A stretch of 64,000 bases of DNA from Diplonema japonicum (Eukaryota > Euglenozoa > Diplonemea > Diplonemida > Diplonemidae), in assembly GCA_964019335.1 (NCBI GenBank), contig OZ025708.1:317501-381500 (forward strand), written 5' to 3'. The notes under the pieces were generated by a model. It was not told where the DNA came from. It did not search any database and saw only the letters and a list, made by a program, of their open reading frames with translations. Positions 45,706 through 56,279 of the stretch are shown piece after piece. Within the stretch, counting starts at the first letter, position 1. Every line of letters starts with the position of its first letter. The position numbers and the translations under genes were made by a program.

Positions 45706-46808
45706 TAACAATACATACTCTCTCACCGCTTACTGTAAGCAGCCCGGCTGGCTCGCCGTCTGCTCTAAGCATGCAGCGAAACCGGTCGGGAAGCCTTCGG
45801 AAAGGAAACCGCTCGCGGTCCATCAGCGTGAAGAAACCAAGCCACGGGTCGGTGGGGAGCCCCGTGGGCAGGGGTCGGAAAGTGTCATTCTATGAAGGCC
45901 CACGCGCACCAGGCCCCGCGACCAGCGTAATGTCAAGCCCAATAGTACGCGCGAGCTCATTCTCAAACTCAATTCTCAAGAAAACACCGACCACGGCAAC
46001 GATCGACCCATCGGAAGGGCTCACCCCGATGGTATTCCCTACAACGGTAACAGACCCTGGTCTGCCCTCTACAAAACGAGGGTACTTAAACAAATATTCC
46101 CTCGGACGTTCAAGATTCTTGGGCAGAAGAAACTGGCGGGAACGATGGTTCGAGGCAACACCAATGGGGTTAGCTTACTACAAACAAAATACCGATCGGA
46201 ATTTTGTGTATGAAGTCAGATTCGGGCCTAAAGACCCAAGGCAATGCTCGCACTGCACGTCAATGGGAAGAGGGAGGTACACTGTGTACGACTGCGACAA
46301 ATGCAATTCTTTAAACAACTCCAACAAACCTCCAACGTTTTTACGACCATCGTTGTCGGGGAGATCCTTCCCATACTTGGACAGGTCGCAGGGTGATGTG
46401 TATTTCGGCTTGTCTTTTTGGCAAAGCGGGAGAGAATTTACACTAGTTATGCAGGCTTCTGATGCGGCTGCAAAGGCGCAATGGGTTCAGTTCTTGCACC
46501 AATATAGTTCGATTCATGAAGAGGCTCTTGGGTTGGGCTCTCCGATTCGATCGCCTGTAGCAGCCTCCCCCGGACCCATGTTCGAGGAGATGAATCTAGA
46601 ATCGAGTTGTGGTTCGTCGTCTTCTACCTCTCTTGACTTCACCGCCACTACCACCGACCCTGAATTAACACCTACTACTCCTCTTATGTCAGGGGTTTCG
46701 AGTTTTTCGAGGCTTCAGCGAGTGGTCCAGCCGCAGTCTGTTGGTGTGTCGAATTCTGTTTTGCCTCAACAACCCCGGAGGGCATCTATAATTCGAACAA
46801 AGTCGTGA
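45702..46808 (+). CDS. PH-domain protein with Ser-rich tails
   Basis: The product has 368 residues from an ATG at the end of a 26-base A-run. A disordered, Ser/Arg/Pro-rich N-terminus (1-~120) contains several potential phosphorylation sites (RNRSGSLRKGNRSRSISVKK). The PH domain spans ~125-272: KRGYLNKYSLGRSRF, NWRERWFEATPMGLAYYKQ, and the closing helix with the conserved Trp (AAAKAQWVQFLHQY). A CxxC pair (QCSHC, DCDKC) sits in a loop of the PH domain, an unusual insertion that could bind zinc. The tail is Ser/Thr-rich. Likely role: phosphoinositide-dependent membrane targeting. Confidence 0.75.
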
Positions 46809-49800
46809 AGGGGAGGGGGAAGAAAGAAAGGAAAAAAAAGAAAAAGAAAAAAATTGCACACTCACAAAGGGAGGTTTTTTTTTTTTTTTTTTTTTTTTTC
46901 CCTATTATATATATATATATAAATATATATGGTCGCCTCTCTGCTATTTTGTCAATGCTTTTTTTCCGAAAAAATGCGAAAAAAAAACGCTTTTTTTTAA
47001 AATTTTCACAAAAAAGGAGCAGCATGCAACCACAGGAAGTATGAAAGAAATGTTGTAAATAGTCCCGAAAACTCCGTTAAAGGGCTTGCTTTTGAGAAGA
47101 AATACAATGTGGAGGGCTGAAACCTAAAAAAAAATGAACCGAAATTCGGCTGTCACGAAAACGGGGGAAATGCAGCAAATCCCGATTTTATTCACCCAGA
47201 AACGCACAGCATTTAACCATAGATTGCAGCCAAAGAGGGGTCCCACTGGAAGGTGCTTTTGTCTCTGTACAATCTTCGGTGGGCACTAGTGAGCCAATTT
47301 GTGTGCGTTTTTTGGCCTGTTTTTGGCCCTCCTGATTCAGGCAATAAAATCAGATTTTCTCACAGACACCTCTAAGAACTTCAGAGTGCTACTCGCTGTT
47401 GGGACTCTTGCAGCGTCTTTTCGACCCACGTGCCTTAATTTACAAACGCAGTCTTCATACTTACCCCAACCATCCCACTTTCACTATTAGCCCCTATTAG
47501 GACAGTACTTTGTGACAAATAGCGGAGAGGTGACCATATATATATATATATTTTTTTTTTTTTTAAATGTCTCTTTTTTTTTTTATTATTTTTTTTTATT
47601 ATTTTTTTTTTATTTTTTTTTTATTTGAAAGAACTTGGAAAGAAGGAACAAAAAAAAAAAAAAAAAGAAACAAAAATATATATAAAAAGAAAAAAAGAAA
47701 AAAAAGAAAAAAAGAAAAAACCCCCACGGAAAGAAGAAGAAAATAAATTAAACCTTATTTGTCAAGTGTGTCTTTATTTAAAAATCTTTTTTTTCAAGCA
47801 TAGGGGGGGGGGGGGGGGTGTAGAGCAAATCCAATAAAAATACCTATTCCTTTTTTTTTCTTTTTTTTTTCTCGCTCTTTGCGACATGCCTCGGTTTTTT
47901 TTTTTGTTTTTTTTTTTATATGCACCGAGATTTTTTTATTTCTCGTGCGAACAAAAAAGAAAAAGAAGAAGAAAAAAAAAAGAAGAAAAAAAACCGACAT
48001 AAGTCATAAGGAACTTTTTCCCTCCACTCGGGTATTGAGAATGGAAGAAACGACAAAAAATCACAAAAAAAAGCAAAAACCAAGCTCAACTTGAGAAAGA
48101 AAACAGAATGAGAAGAAAAAAAAACGAAAACTGGAAAGAATAGGCACAGAGGGCATCTACATTCTGTCCATTCTTCGATCTATTCTAAAGAAGAGAGAAA
48201 AAACTTTTTTTGTTACGGGAGGAGCTAGGCCTTTTACTTAGCATTTCCCCCCTCCAAAAAGTTTTTTATTTCTATGTTTCTTTTTTTTTTTTAAACTGAG
48301 AAGAAAAATCAAAATAAAGCGGAAAAAAAAAGAAAAAAAGAAACTATTCTGGCGCTTGTTTGTTTGTGCGCAAAAAAGAAAAGTCACAAAAGAAACTGAA
48401 AGCAAGGTAGCTTTTTCTTCTTTTTTTTTTTTTTTTTTTGCTTTTATTTTTCTTCCGTTGCTAGTATTTAGTCGTTTTTTTTTTTTTTTTTTGCTAAAAA
48501 GGGCAGGGAAAGTCAAGTAGGGGCACACACCCCCCTCTCCCCTCCCCCCTATTTTTTTTTTCTTTCTTTTTGCATGAAATTAGAATAATCTGTATTCCTT
48601 TACCCAGTCTCCATTATCTTTCCTGTTTTTGCTCCCCGTTTAAAAAAAAAAAATAAATATATTTTTATGTTCCATAAAAAAAAAAAAATAAAAAAAAATA
48701 AAAAAAAATTCCCCTCCTTTTGTCTCCCCTTCGCCATTTTTAACAATGGGTTGCCATCACTCTTCGCGATCCCCCACAGGCCCTGATGATGTCATGTAGC
48801 AACGAAGGATTTTAAAAAAAAAAAAAAAAAAAAGTCCCAGGGTGTAATTCCTTTGAGCCGTCCTCGTAGTTTAGCATGAACTCTTTCAAGGGCCGTGGGT
48901 AGATAGAGGGTGAAGGACCCCTTTTTTTTTTGTTAAAAAGTGTGGATTGGGAGGAAGGCAACGGAGTGGGAAAAAATACTTTTTTTTTCACAATAAAAAA
49001 AAATCTTTTTTTTTTCCTTTTGCGCATCACAAAATTACTTCCAACCATTCCTCCCCCCGCCAGTTTCCCCCCCCCTTTTTTTCCCATGTTACAAATTGCC
49101 ACAGCACACCTGAAAACAAAGAAAAGTGTTTCTCCTACCGGGGGGGAGGAACGCTGATATTTACTTGTCCGTCAAATTTTAGGTTTTTTTTTTTTTTTTT
49201 AAAGAAAGTTTTTTTGTTTTCCATCATTTTTTTTAAAAATATCTTTTTTTCTTAGGGTGAAGACGAAGCTAATTCTTCTTTCTTTTTTTTTTTTTTTTTT
49301 TTTTTTCCAAAAAAAAAAAAAAAAAGGGGGGAACCATAATCCCCTTTTTTTTTTTCCCTTGACAAAAAAAAAAAAAAAAACGAGATAGGTCAGATGAAGC
49401 CACCCCCCTTTTTTTTAATAAGTACTAGAAACAAATTGCTATTCGTTTGGCAGTGAATTTGTTGTTTTTGAATTATACAAAGGTTTTCTTCCCCCCCCCC
49501 CCCCCCTCTTCTCCTTTGTAATTAACAATCCGCTGCTCCTCAGTTATCCGACCCAACAAAACAACATTGAAAAATAATTAAAAAAAAAAGATTGTTCCTC
49601 TTCGAAGAAAAAAAAGTGGCACCCCATACACTCCTACCCCTTTTGCACCACCCTCCGTAGCTGGAGCGGGGTCAGTTTAGTTCAGAATTATGTACTACTT
49701 TACTCCTTCCTCCCCCTCTCCCCCCCCCTTTTTAAACCATACTTAAGAAAATTGTTAGATACTGTTCATTGTGTCAGCGTTCCAAAGGCTGGAATAGTTG

Positions 49801-49841
49801 TTTCTCTTTTTATTTTCTTAAAGTCTGGACAATGGGGGGTG

Positions 49842-49873
<32 letters not shown>

Positions 49874-50141
49874 CTTCTTCTTTCCTTCTCTATGTTTGCT
49901 TGCAAACAGCCCACTGTTCCATTTTCTTTTTTTTTATTCCCTCTTCTTCCCCCCCCCCCCCCCCCCTTCTTAACGATTGTTTTATTTTATTTTTCTCCTC
50001 ACATTTCCTTTTCTTTTTTTTTATTTTATACTCCCCCCCTCCCCCCCCCTCCCTCCCTCTATTTTGTGTGTTCGAGCATCATAATAAAAAATTCTCCTTT
50101 GTGCAGTTTATATGCATGAGAAAAAAAAAAGGGGGGGAATA

Positions 50142-50175
<34 letters not shown>

Positions 50176-50250
50176 TTTTTTTAAAACATCTTGCCTGCGA
50201 CCTTTTTTTTTTGTTTTTTTTTTTTTTTGTTTTTGTTTTGTTTTGTAAAC
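46809..50250. other. 3.4-kb nearly gene-free, homopolymer-rich region
   Basis: A-, T-, G- and C-runs and TA repeats (46905-46930, 47536-47552) dominate. A more complex block at 47030-47520 has balanced composition but no convincing ORF, and 48835-48915 is a second small complex block. No tRNA or rRNA was recognised. Confidence 0.6.
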
Positions 50251-50290
50251 AGGCGTCCTGCCACATATCGCAGGTACCCTTACATGTCTC
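50251..50290 (+). repeat. GGCGTCCTGCC module, copy at 50 kb
   Basis: GGCGTCCTGCCACATA, CGCAGGTACCCTTA and CATGTCTC followed by a T-tract match 15441-15482 with two or three differences. Confidence 0.75.
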
Positions 50291-50324
50291 TTTCTTTTTT
50301 TTTTTTTTTTTTTTTTTTTATATT

Positions 50325-50448
50325 CCCAGCAGCATGACTGGAGCGTATCGACGCCTTGCGCTGTACTGGAGGAACGACAGACGGGTGTAACAGGAGGCCG
50401 GCACTTCGTACTTCCGGAGCGAGCCATGGGCCACATCGAGGGCTTGTG
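50325..50448 (+). mobile_element. Internal fragment of family B retro-ORF
   Basis: It matches about 19328-19450 (CCCAGCAGC, CTGCGCTGTA, AGGAGG, CCGGAGCGA, ATCGA) with frame-breaking differences. Both borders are homopolymers (T-run left, A-run right). Confidence 0.7.
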
Positions 50449-50739
50449 GACGGGAAAAAAAAAGTGCATATTATGAAAGAGTTTCCCCCCCCCTTTTTTT
50501 TTCCGTTGTTCATTTTGAAATCTCCCGCCCCTAAGTAGAGAAAAAAAAATAATAAAAATAAAAAAAAATTAAAAAATGGAAGATTTTTTTTCTTTCTTTT
50601 TTTTTTTTTTGCTGCAAAAGGAAACAAATTAGTTTTCTTTTTTTTTTTCGCATGAACAAAAAAAAAAAAAAAAAAAAAAAAGACTTTGAAAAAAAAAAAA
50701 AGAAAAAAAAAAAAAAAAAAAAAAAAAACCAATTTGTTG

Positions 50740-50890
50740 ACAGTGAATTGTTATTGCTAAAAAGAGTAGTGGTGGCATTGTTGGCTTGCATCCTTCTACA
50801 GGTTAACCCCCGGCTGTGCACAATCAATAAATCAACCGACTCTTTTTTTTTAGGCGATCCTGTCACATACTGCAGGTTCCCTTCAAAGAC
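50740..50890 (+). repeat. Diverged dispersed repeat modules
   Basis: TGAATTGTTATTGCTAAAA, the CACAATCAATAAATCAACCG block and GGCGATCCTGTCACATACTG correspond to modules at 15441-15640 in a different order. Confidence 0.55.
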
Positions 50891-51468
50891 ATCTTTTTTT
50901 TCTTCTCCCCCCCCCCCTTTCTTTATCATTTGTTTTCCCCAAAACATCTCTGTTGTAAGTTTAACAACAGGAAGGAGGGAGAAAGAGAAAAAAAAAAGGG
51001 CGGGTAATATTTTTTAAAAGAGAACGAGGGGGCGTCTCACAAAGACTTCCTTTAACTCATATTTTTTTTTTTTTTTTTTGGTTTAAAAGTCTGAAATATT
51101 TTCTTTTTTAGCAAACCACAGGGAAAGAAAATAAGAGAAGGGAAGAGCGTGGGGGGGAGGGGGAAAAAAAAGAAATATTCCCCCCCCCACTTTTAAATCC
51201 GTTTTGGTTAACCGAAAAAAAAAAATCCCTTCTTATTTTCCCTTTTTTTCCCTTTTTACCCTTAAATAGTCTCTTCTTTTTTTTTTTTTTTTTTTTTTTT
51301 TTTCTTTTTCCATCTAATACTTCTTAGTTCTTCCCAAATACTTCACTACATCGCCTCTCATTCTCCCCCCTTTTTTTTTCTCTTTTTTTTTTTTCGTTCG
51401 TTCTTTTCAAAAAAAAAAAAAAAAAAAAAAAGAGGGGAAAAAAAAAAAAAAAAAAAAAAAAAAAAGAA
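50891..51468. other. Homopolymer spacer before the Pcf11-like gene
   Basis: It contains a TTCCTTTAACTCATAT motif (about 51048) also found at 40464, long T-runs and finally a poly(A)-rich leader of ~60 bases up to the ATG. Confidence 0.55.
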
Positions 51469-52652
51469 ATGAACGAGATCCTCAAGCGACTTGACACAAC
51501 TGAGAGCACGAAAATAGCAGCCCTCACGCTACTCGCAGAGAATGCGAGTGCAAAAGAGTTTTTAAGCCTGTTGGAAGGGCGTCTGAAGACGGCAGAGAGA
51601 GAGAAAAAACTACCATACTGGTGCCTACTCGACTCTCTGCTCAACCACGGCTCGGAGGAGCTGAAAATAGGCGTGGTACGAATGCTGCCCCGCCACGTTG
51701 GATCACAAATACCATGGGGTGTTGTATCTCAACGGGCTATGTACATGAAAATGGTAGAGTCTTGGGTGGACCGCAAACTGGACCTTTCCGGAAACATCGC
51801 AAAAGCGGTAAAAGACGGGCTTATCATCGAGAGAGAAAACGTGAAAAATCAAGCCAGGGTTATGTCACAAGGAGCGTTGCGATCACAACTCCGGCTCGCG
51901 GCCCAGGCAGTCGCTGAAATTCAAGTTGGACAGGAAGAACAATTACTAACCCCAGCAGAAACCGACTTTGTAGAAGAACCCCGCAACGAATCGATGAAGG
52001 GAGACGAAGAAGAACAAGAAGAAGACGAGGAAAAGAACACCGACACAAGAGCATCAACACCAACCCCGGCGAACCCAATCCAGACCACGGAAAAAGCACC
52101 GTTTTGCCCCCCCGAGAAGGAGATCCCAACGGACTTCGATTCCGTAATCAAAACAACTGTTTCGTCACTATACGCTCACCCCTTTCAATGCAGCAAAACG
52201 GGAAGGCGTTTCCGTGAGGAGATCGACACCACCACCAGAGATATCGTGTACAAAATACGGTCCACCGACACAAAGCTGCAGAAATGCCGGTCTTGGTTCC
52301 CTGATTGCACCAAATGGGCCGATATTACAGAAACAAGGTACGGGCTTGCAGCCGTTTCGCTGCGTTCTCAGCTCGGGAAGGAGCCTGCCATCAGCACCCT
52401 CAAGCGGAAGGCCTCCTCCAAGGAGGAGGAGGTATTCGTATCTGACCCAACAGAGGTTCGACGGTGCGCGGTCTGTGGGGATATATTTGAGAAGAAACCC
52501 GTGTCCTCCTCATGGTTGGTCGTTGATTGCATAAAGGTCGGCACGCAAGGAGGGTATGTTGCCGCGAAATTATTTTTAAAAAAAAAAAAAAAATCTGCAG
52601 AGTATTCTATGTGCACCCCGAATGTGAAGATGACATCCCTAGCAAAAAGTAA
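51469..52652 (+). CDS. Pcf11-like mRNA cleavage/termination factor (two exons)
   Basis: The CDS joins 51469-52553 and 52601-52652 to give 378 residues. The N-terminus is a CTD-interacting domain (~1-120): helical repeats with AALTLLAENASAKEFLSLL and the mark LPYWCLLDSLLNHG. A Glu/Asp-rich linker follows. The C-terminal finger is CAVCGDIFEKK, SSWLVVDC and, after splicing, VFYVHPECEDDIP, which matches the Pcf11-type C-x2-C...H-x2-C finger. Without splicing the frame runs into Lys codons and loses the finger. Pcf11 links RNA polymerase II CTD to cleavage and termination. The protein is much shorter than yeast Pcf11 (626 aa). Confidence 0.75.
52554..52600 (+). other. Spliceosomal intron, 47 nt
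   Basis: The boundaries are GTATGT and TCTGCAG, with a 16-base A-run near the acceptor. Removal restores the HPEC half of a zinc finger in the correct frame, which is strong independent support. Confidence 0.88.
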
Positions 52653-52827
52653 GAGAAAAAAAAAAAGGGAAAAGAAGTGTTGAAAGAAAAAAAAGGAAAA
52701 AAAAAAAAGTCAAGACGGAGTCTTTCTCCTCGTGTTGCTTCAATTATTATTTTTTTAAAAAAAATTTTTTTCTCACCTACTGCACAAAAAAAAAGGGGGG
52801 GGAACAAAACAAAAACAAAAAAAAAAA

Positions 52828-54798
52828 ATGGCTACCTCTGGGATGGGTGGCACACAGCACACTGTGAAAATCCCCTTTACCACAGCGAGGCGGGACGAGC
52901 ACGGCATGGAACAGGTGCTGGAGTCCTTGGAGAATCTGAGCAAAGTCGCCAAGAATATCTTCGATAACATTTCAGAGAGGGTGATGAAGGAGAAGGAGAG
53001 AGTCGATGCAATCAAAGAGAGAGTAGGCGCGATCGAGGGACAAGTGGAAGAAGTGTCCGACCGCACATCCAAAGCCACCACTGTAATGTCAAGCTTTAAA
53101 TATCCTGGAGACAAAAAGTGGAAATCTGCGGACATGATCCAATATGATGAGGAAACCACACACAAACCCCGTTCCCGTAAAATCAGAGAACAGCGCGTGT
53201 ACCAAAAGGGCGAACCTCTAAAGGAGGACAGTTTTGGTGGCCTCCCCACCAGGGCCCGTGACCCCACAGACCAGTACGAACTCCGCCTCTTCGTCCCCAC
53301 CGAAAAACCCAACCGTGAACGCCAAGGACTTGGAAAGCTCCCCAAAAACCTCGAAACCGCGTCATCGCTCCTCCTTTTCAACACCAACGAGAACCCTTAC
53401 AAAGAGTACAACGTCTTCGACCCTCTCGGGCAGGAGACAAAGCTGAAGGAAAGGGAGACCAATGCGAGAAAGCTGCTCTCTGCGGCGCCCTTCACCTTTG
53501 GAGGCGAGACGGGCTTCGAGAACGCCGACGCAGAAGGCATCGGCTACGTTCCTGAAATGGTTGATCTCCCCGATTGGGAAGATAAGCACGAACAGCTCCC
53601 AGGTCTCGAAGGCGTCGCTGACGGAGACTGGGACGACACGGCCTTCGAGGAGTTCCAGCCCATCGCACCTAGCGCTCAGAACTGGGACGACGCAAGTACC
53701 GTCAGAGGGAGCGTCAGGGGGGGCAAGCGCGATAAGTCCGCACCTGGTCCTGCCAAGGTTCAAGCAGCACCCGCGGGTCCGCCCCCGCCCGGCGGCCCTC
53801 CCCCTCCCCCCGGTGCCCCGGGCATGCCCCCTCCACCCCCAGGTGGAATGCCGCCCCCACCCGGTGGCATGCCCCCTCCGCCTCCAGGTGGCATGCCTCC
53901 CCCACCCGGTGGCATGCCCCCTCCACCAGGTGGCATGCCACCTCCACCAGGAGGCATGCCCCCCCCGCCAGGCGGCATTCCGCGGCCACCCGGCGTTCCA
54001 GGCATGCCTCCTCCACCGGGTGGGATGCCCCCTCCGCCAGGTGGGATGCCCCCACCTCCTGGTGGAATGCCTCCTCCTCCTGGTGGAATGCCTCCTCCTC
54101 CTGGTGGGATGCCACCTCCTCCTGGGGCACCGCCTCCACCTGGTGGTATGCCGCCTCCGCCTCGTCCTCCTGGTCCTCCTGGAGCACCCCCGCCGCCTGG
54201 TGGGATGCCTCCTCCTGGTGCCCCGCCTCCGCCTCCAGCGCCTGGTGTGCCTCCTCCTCCTAGGGCACCAGGGGGTGGGCCGCCGCCGCCGCCAGGGCCG
54301 CCACCACCGCCAGGTGCGGGGCCGCCGCCGCCACCAGGGCCTCCGCCGCCACCAGGGGTAAAGGCGCCTGCTGGGCCAGTGGTGCCGAGGGCAGCGCCGA
54401 AGGAGCGACTGCCTCCGCCGCCTGTGGACGCAAGGGACGCTCTGATGGAGGCGATCAGGAACGGGAAGAAGCTGAAGCCGGCAACAGAGAGGGCGGTGCC
54501 GAAAGATAAGCCTGCAGAAAAGAAGGCTGGCTTCGCGAACAACTTGATGGTATGGAGTAAAAAGAAAATAAAACGACGACACACATTGAAACAGGATAAG
54601 CTTGAGATGAGACGAAAAGGCATCCAGGGCAACTCCGGTGATAAGGACAAGGCCAAGGTCAGTGAAGAGAAGAAGATCGAGAAGCCCGAGAAAATTGAGA
54701 AGTCCGAGGCACCTAAGCCCCCGATGGCGGCACAGGCGAGTAAATTCGCTGCTGCAAATGATGAAGATACCGCCAGTGACGAATCGGACTGGGATTAA
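52828..54798 (+). CDS. WASH1: WASH complex subunit 1 (Arp2/3 activator)
   Basis: The product has 656 residues. The N-terminal WASH homology region (~1-170) has the helical block ENLSKVAKNIFDNISERV, SKATTVMSSFKYP and PRSRKIREQRVY with EPLKEDSFGGLP. The middle is acidic. A proline tract (~310-515) contains about 15 MPPPPGG-type repeats. The C-terminal VCA module has a WH2 actin-binding helix (ARDALMEAIRNGKKLKP), a basic connector (KKKIKRRHTLKQDKLEMRRK) and an acidic end with the conserved Trp (DEDTASDESDWD). WASH drives actin nucleation on endosomes for sorting. The protein is longer than the human one (~465 aa), mostly from the repeat. Confidence 0.9.
   Translation: MATSGMGGTQHTVKIPFTTARRDEHGMEQVLESLENLSKVAKNIFDNISERVMKEKERVDAIKERVGAIEGQVEEVSDRTSKATTVMSSFKYPGDKKWKSADMIQYDEETTHKPRSRKIREQRVYQKGEPLKEDSFGGLPTRARDPTDQYELRLFVPTEKPNRERQGLGKLPKNLETASSLLLFNTNENPYKEYNVFDPLGQETKLKERETNARKLLSAAPFTFGGETGFENADAEGIGYVPEMVDLPDWEDKHEQLPGLEGVADGDWDDTAFEEFQPIAPSAQNWDDASTVRGSVRGGKRDKSAPGPAKVQAAPAGPPPPGGPPPPPGAPGMPPPPPGGMPPPPGGMPPPPPGGMPPPPGGMPPPPGGMPPPPGGMPPPPGGIPRPPGVPGMPPPPGGMPPPPGGMPPPPGGMPPPPGGMPPPPGGMPPPPGAPPPPGGMPPPPRPPGPPGAPPPPGGMPPPGAPPPPPAPGVPPPPRAPGGGPPPPPGPPPPPGAGPPPPPGPPPPPGVKAPAGPVVPRAAPKERLPPPPVDARDALMEAIRNGKKLKPATERAVPKDKPAEKKAGFANNLMVWSKKKIKRRHTLKQDKLEMRRKGIQGNSGDKDKAKVSEEKKIEKPEKIEKSEAPKPPMAAQASKFAAANDEDTASDESDWD
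53757..54360 (+). repeat. Coding GC-rich proline repeat in WASH1
   Basis: Near-tandem units of ~21-24 bp encode GGMPPPP. Codon choice drifts from CCC to CCT to CCG across the tract, suggesting stepwise expansion. Confidence 0.9.
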
Positions 54799-55241
54799 AA
54801 GGGAAATGTGCGCACCGAAAAGTGTTATTTTTTTTTTTCTTCTATTTCTTTTTCCCCTTGCCCGGAAACTTTCTATTTTTTTTTTTTTAAACTGTACGCC
54901 CCTTTCCCAGATTTCTTTTTTGAAAACCGTGTGTGGTAACCGACTGTGCTTCCGCCTCTTGGGGGAAGAAAAAGAAAAAAAAGAAAAACGATTTCTATGT
55001 TTTTTTTTTTTTGTTTTTTTATGTCTCTGATGTTTTGTGTGTGTCCCACCCCTTTCCCCCCCTTTTCCTTCTTTTTTTTTTTCACACAATTCTGCTTCTT
55101 TCCACTTTTTATTATTATTTCTTTTTTTCTCCTTTTTTTTTGTTATTCACTTCCATCCATACTGTATTGAACCAACAACACACACAAAAAAAGGGGGGGG
55201 GGGGAATGACAATTAAAGAAAGACGATTCCAGTAAACTTCC
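54799..55241. other. Spacer with T-runs and short upstream ORF
   Basis: T-rich with a pyrimidine tract near 55030-55150. The ATG at 55206 opens a 9-codon upstream ORF ending 8 bp before the next start. Confidence 0.5.
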
Positions 55242-56111
55242 ATGGAGTCAAGCATCTTCCCTGCGATCCAACGCAAAACCTGCCTGCTGCAAGGTCTGCA
55301 GCTGTTCAGAAGTGCCAGATCTTCTAAAGAGAGCTTCACTGCAAAGTATGAATCGGAGCAGGAAGCTAAACCTGCAAAACTTACATATGAGTTGCTCCGT
55401 GAGCGCATCGCGGTGATGGAGAGAAAGAGCACAAGACGCCCGCCACGGAAGTGTGAGGGAATTACAGCAGACGCACTGGCTGCAAGCACAGGTCATTTAC
55501 CCGTAATTTTGAGGCCGAGGAGGGTACCGATCCCCCCCCCGCCTGCTGAGAAGAGGAGCACAGAAAGAAACGACGAAAGACAATTCGTGACAACCGCCTT
55601 GCGCCGCCGCTCTATCGTTAAAGAGCTTCGTAAAGAGGAAAATCTTGCGAAGATAATGCGGAAAAAGTACCTGAAGGCGGCGAGCGAGACGCTTTATTCC
55701 TACTTTTCGATGTTTCTAACGAACACTGAAGCAAAGGAGGCTGTTCACAGGGATGTTATATCCACGCAAGAACACCTCGAAGCTCTCTCGTTAAACCATA
55801 CCTTTAGGCGTTCCCTTTCAAGGTTGTTTTATGACCTCCGCAGCCCGCCGCCTGACGAAGTCCGCCCACATCATTACACCAATCTCGTTCGCCGTGCTAT
55901 GGCCTGCGGTGTGGGCAACCGGGCGGTGGCGGAGGAGGTCGTTTCCGAGGTGCTCCATGTCCTGATGCTGCACCACAACGACGCGGGAGAAGCACCCGTG
56001 CCCTTGTCGCAGGTTCTCTCTGTTCAGATTACCACAGATGAGTACAGCGTGCGGTGGCAGCTTGAGATGGCCGAAAGGATGGCCCGAGATGAAATCGGGC
56101 GGCGACTTTGA
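55242..56111 (+). CDS. Basic helical protein of unknown function
   Basis: The product has 289 residues. I do not recognise a family. The N-terminus (MESSIFPAIQRKTCLLQGLQ) is Ser/Arg/Lys-rich without acidic residues at first, which would suit a mitochondrial presequence. The middle is very basic (RRRSIVKELRKEENLAKIMR) and the C-terminal half alternates amphipathic helices (EVVSEVLHVLMLHH, WQLEMAERMARDEIG). A mitochondrial or RNA-binding role is possible but not shown. Codon composition and a long uninterrupted frame support a real gene. Confidence 0.65.
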   Translation: MESSIFPAIQRKTCLLQGLQLFRSARSSKESFTAKYESEQEAKPAKLTYELLRERIAVMERKSTRRPPRKCEGITADALAASTGHLPVILRPRRVPIPPPPAEKRSTERNDERQFVTTALRRRSIVKELRKEENLAKIMRKKYLKAASETLYSYFSMFLTNTEAKEAVHRDVISTQEHLEALSLNHTFRRSLSRLFYDLRSPPPDEVRPHHYTNLVRRAMACGVGNRAVAEEVVSEVLHVLMLHHNDAGEAPVPLSQVLSVQITTDEYSVRWQLEMAERMARDEIGRRL

Positions 56112-56279
56112 ATTTGATAAGTGAGAGGACTTTCCAGACTTTCTCACCCCCCCCCCCCCCCCCGATCTTTTCAATATTTTTTTCCGTTTAATAGTAGTTC
56201 AAAGAGATTTTTTTTCGTTCTTTTTTTTTGAAAAAAGAAAAGCATTGCAAGGGGATATTTTTCGAGGAGAAAAAAGAAA

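Noticed and set aside
47299-47490. 63-codon + strand frame
   Set aside because: It is short, has no family resemblance and no A-rich leader at an ATG. Composition is not clearly coding.
48850-48920. tRNA-Asp-like string TCCTCGTAGTTTAGCATG
   Set aside because: There is no T-loop consensus or acceptor pairing downstream.
53362-55089. Minus-strand Arg/Gly-rich frames opposite WASH1
   Set aside because: They are reverse translations of the proline repeat.
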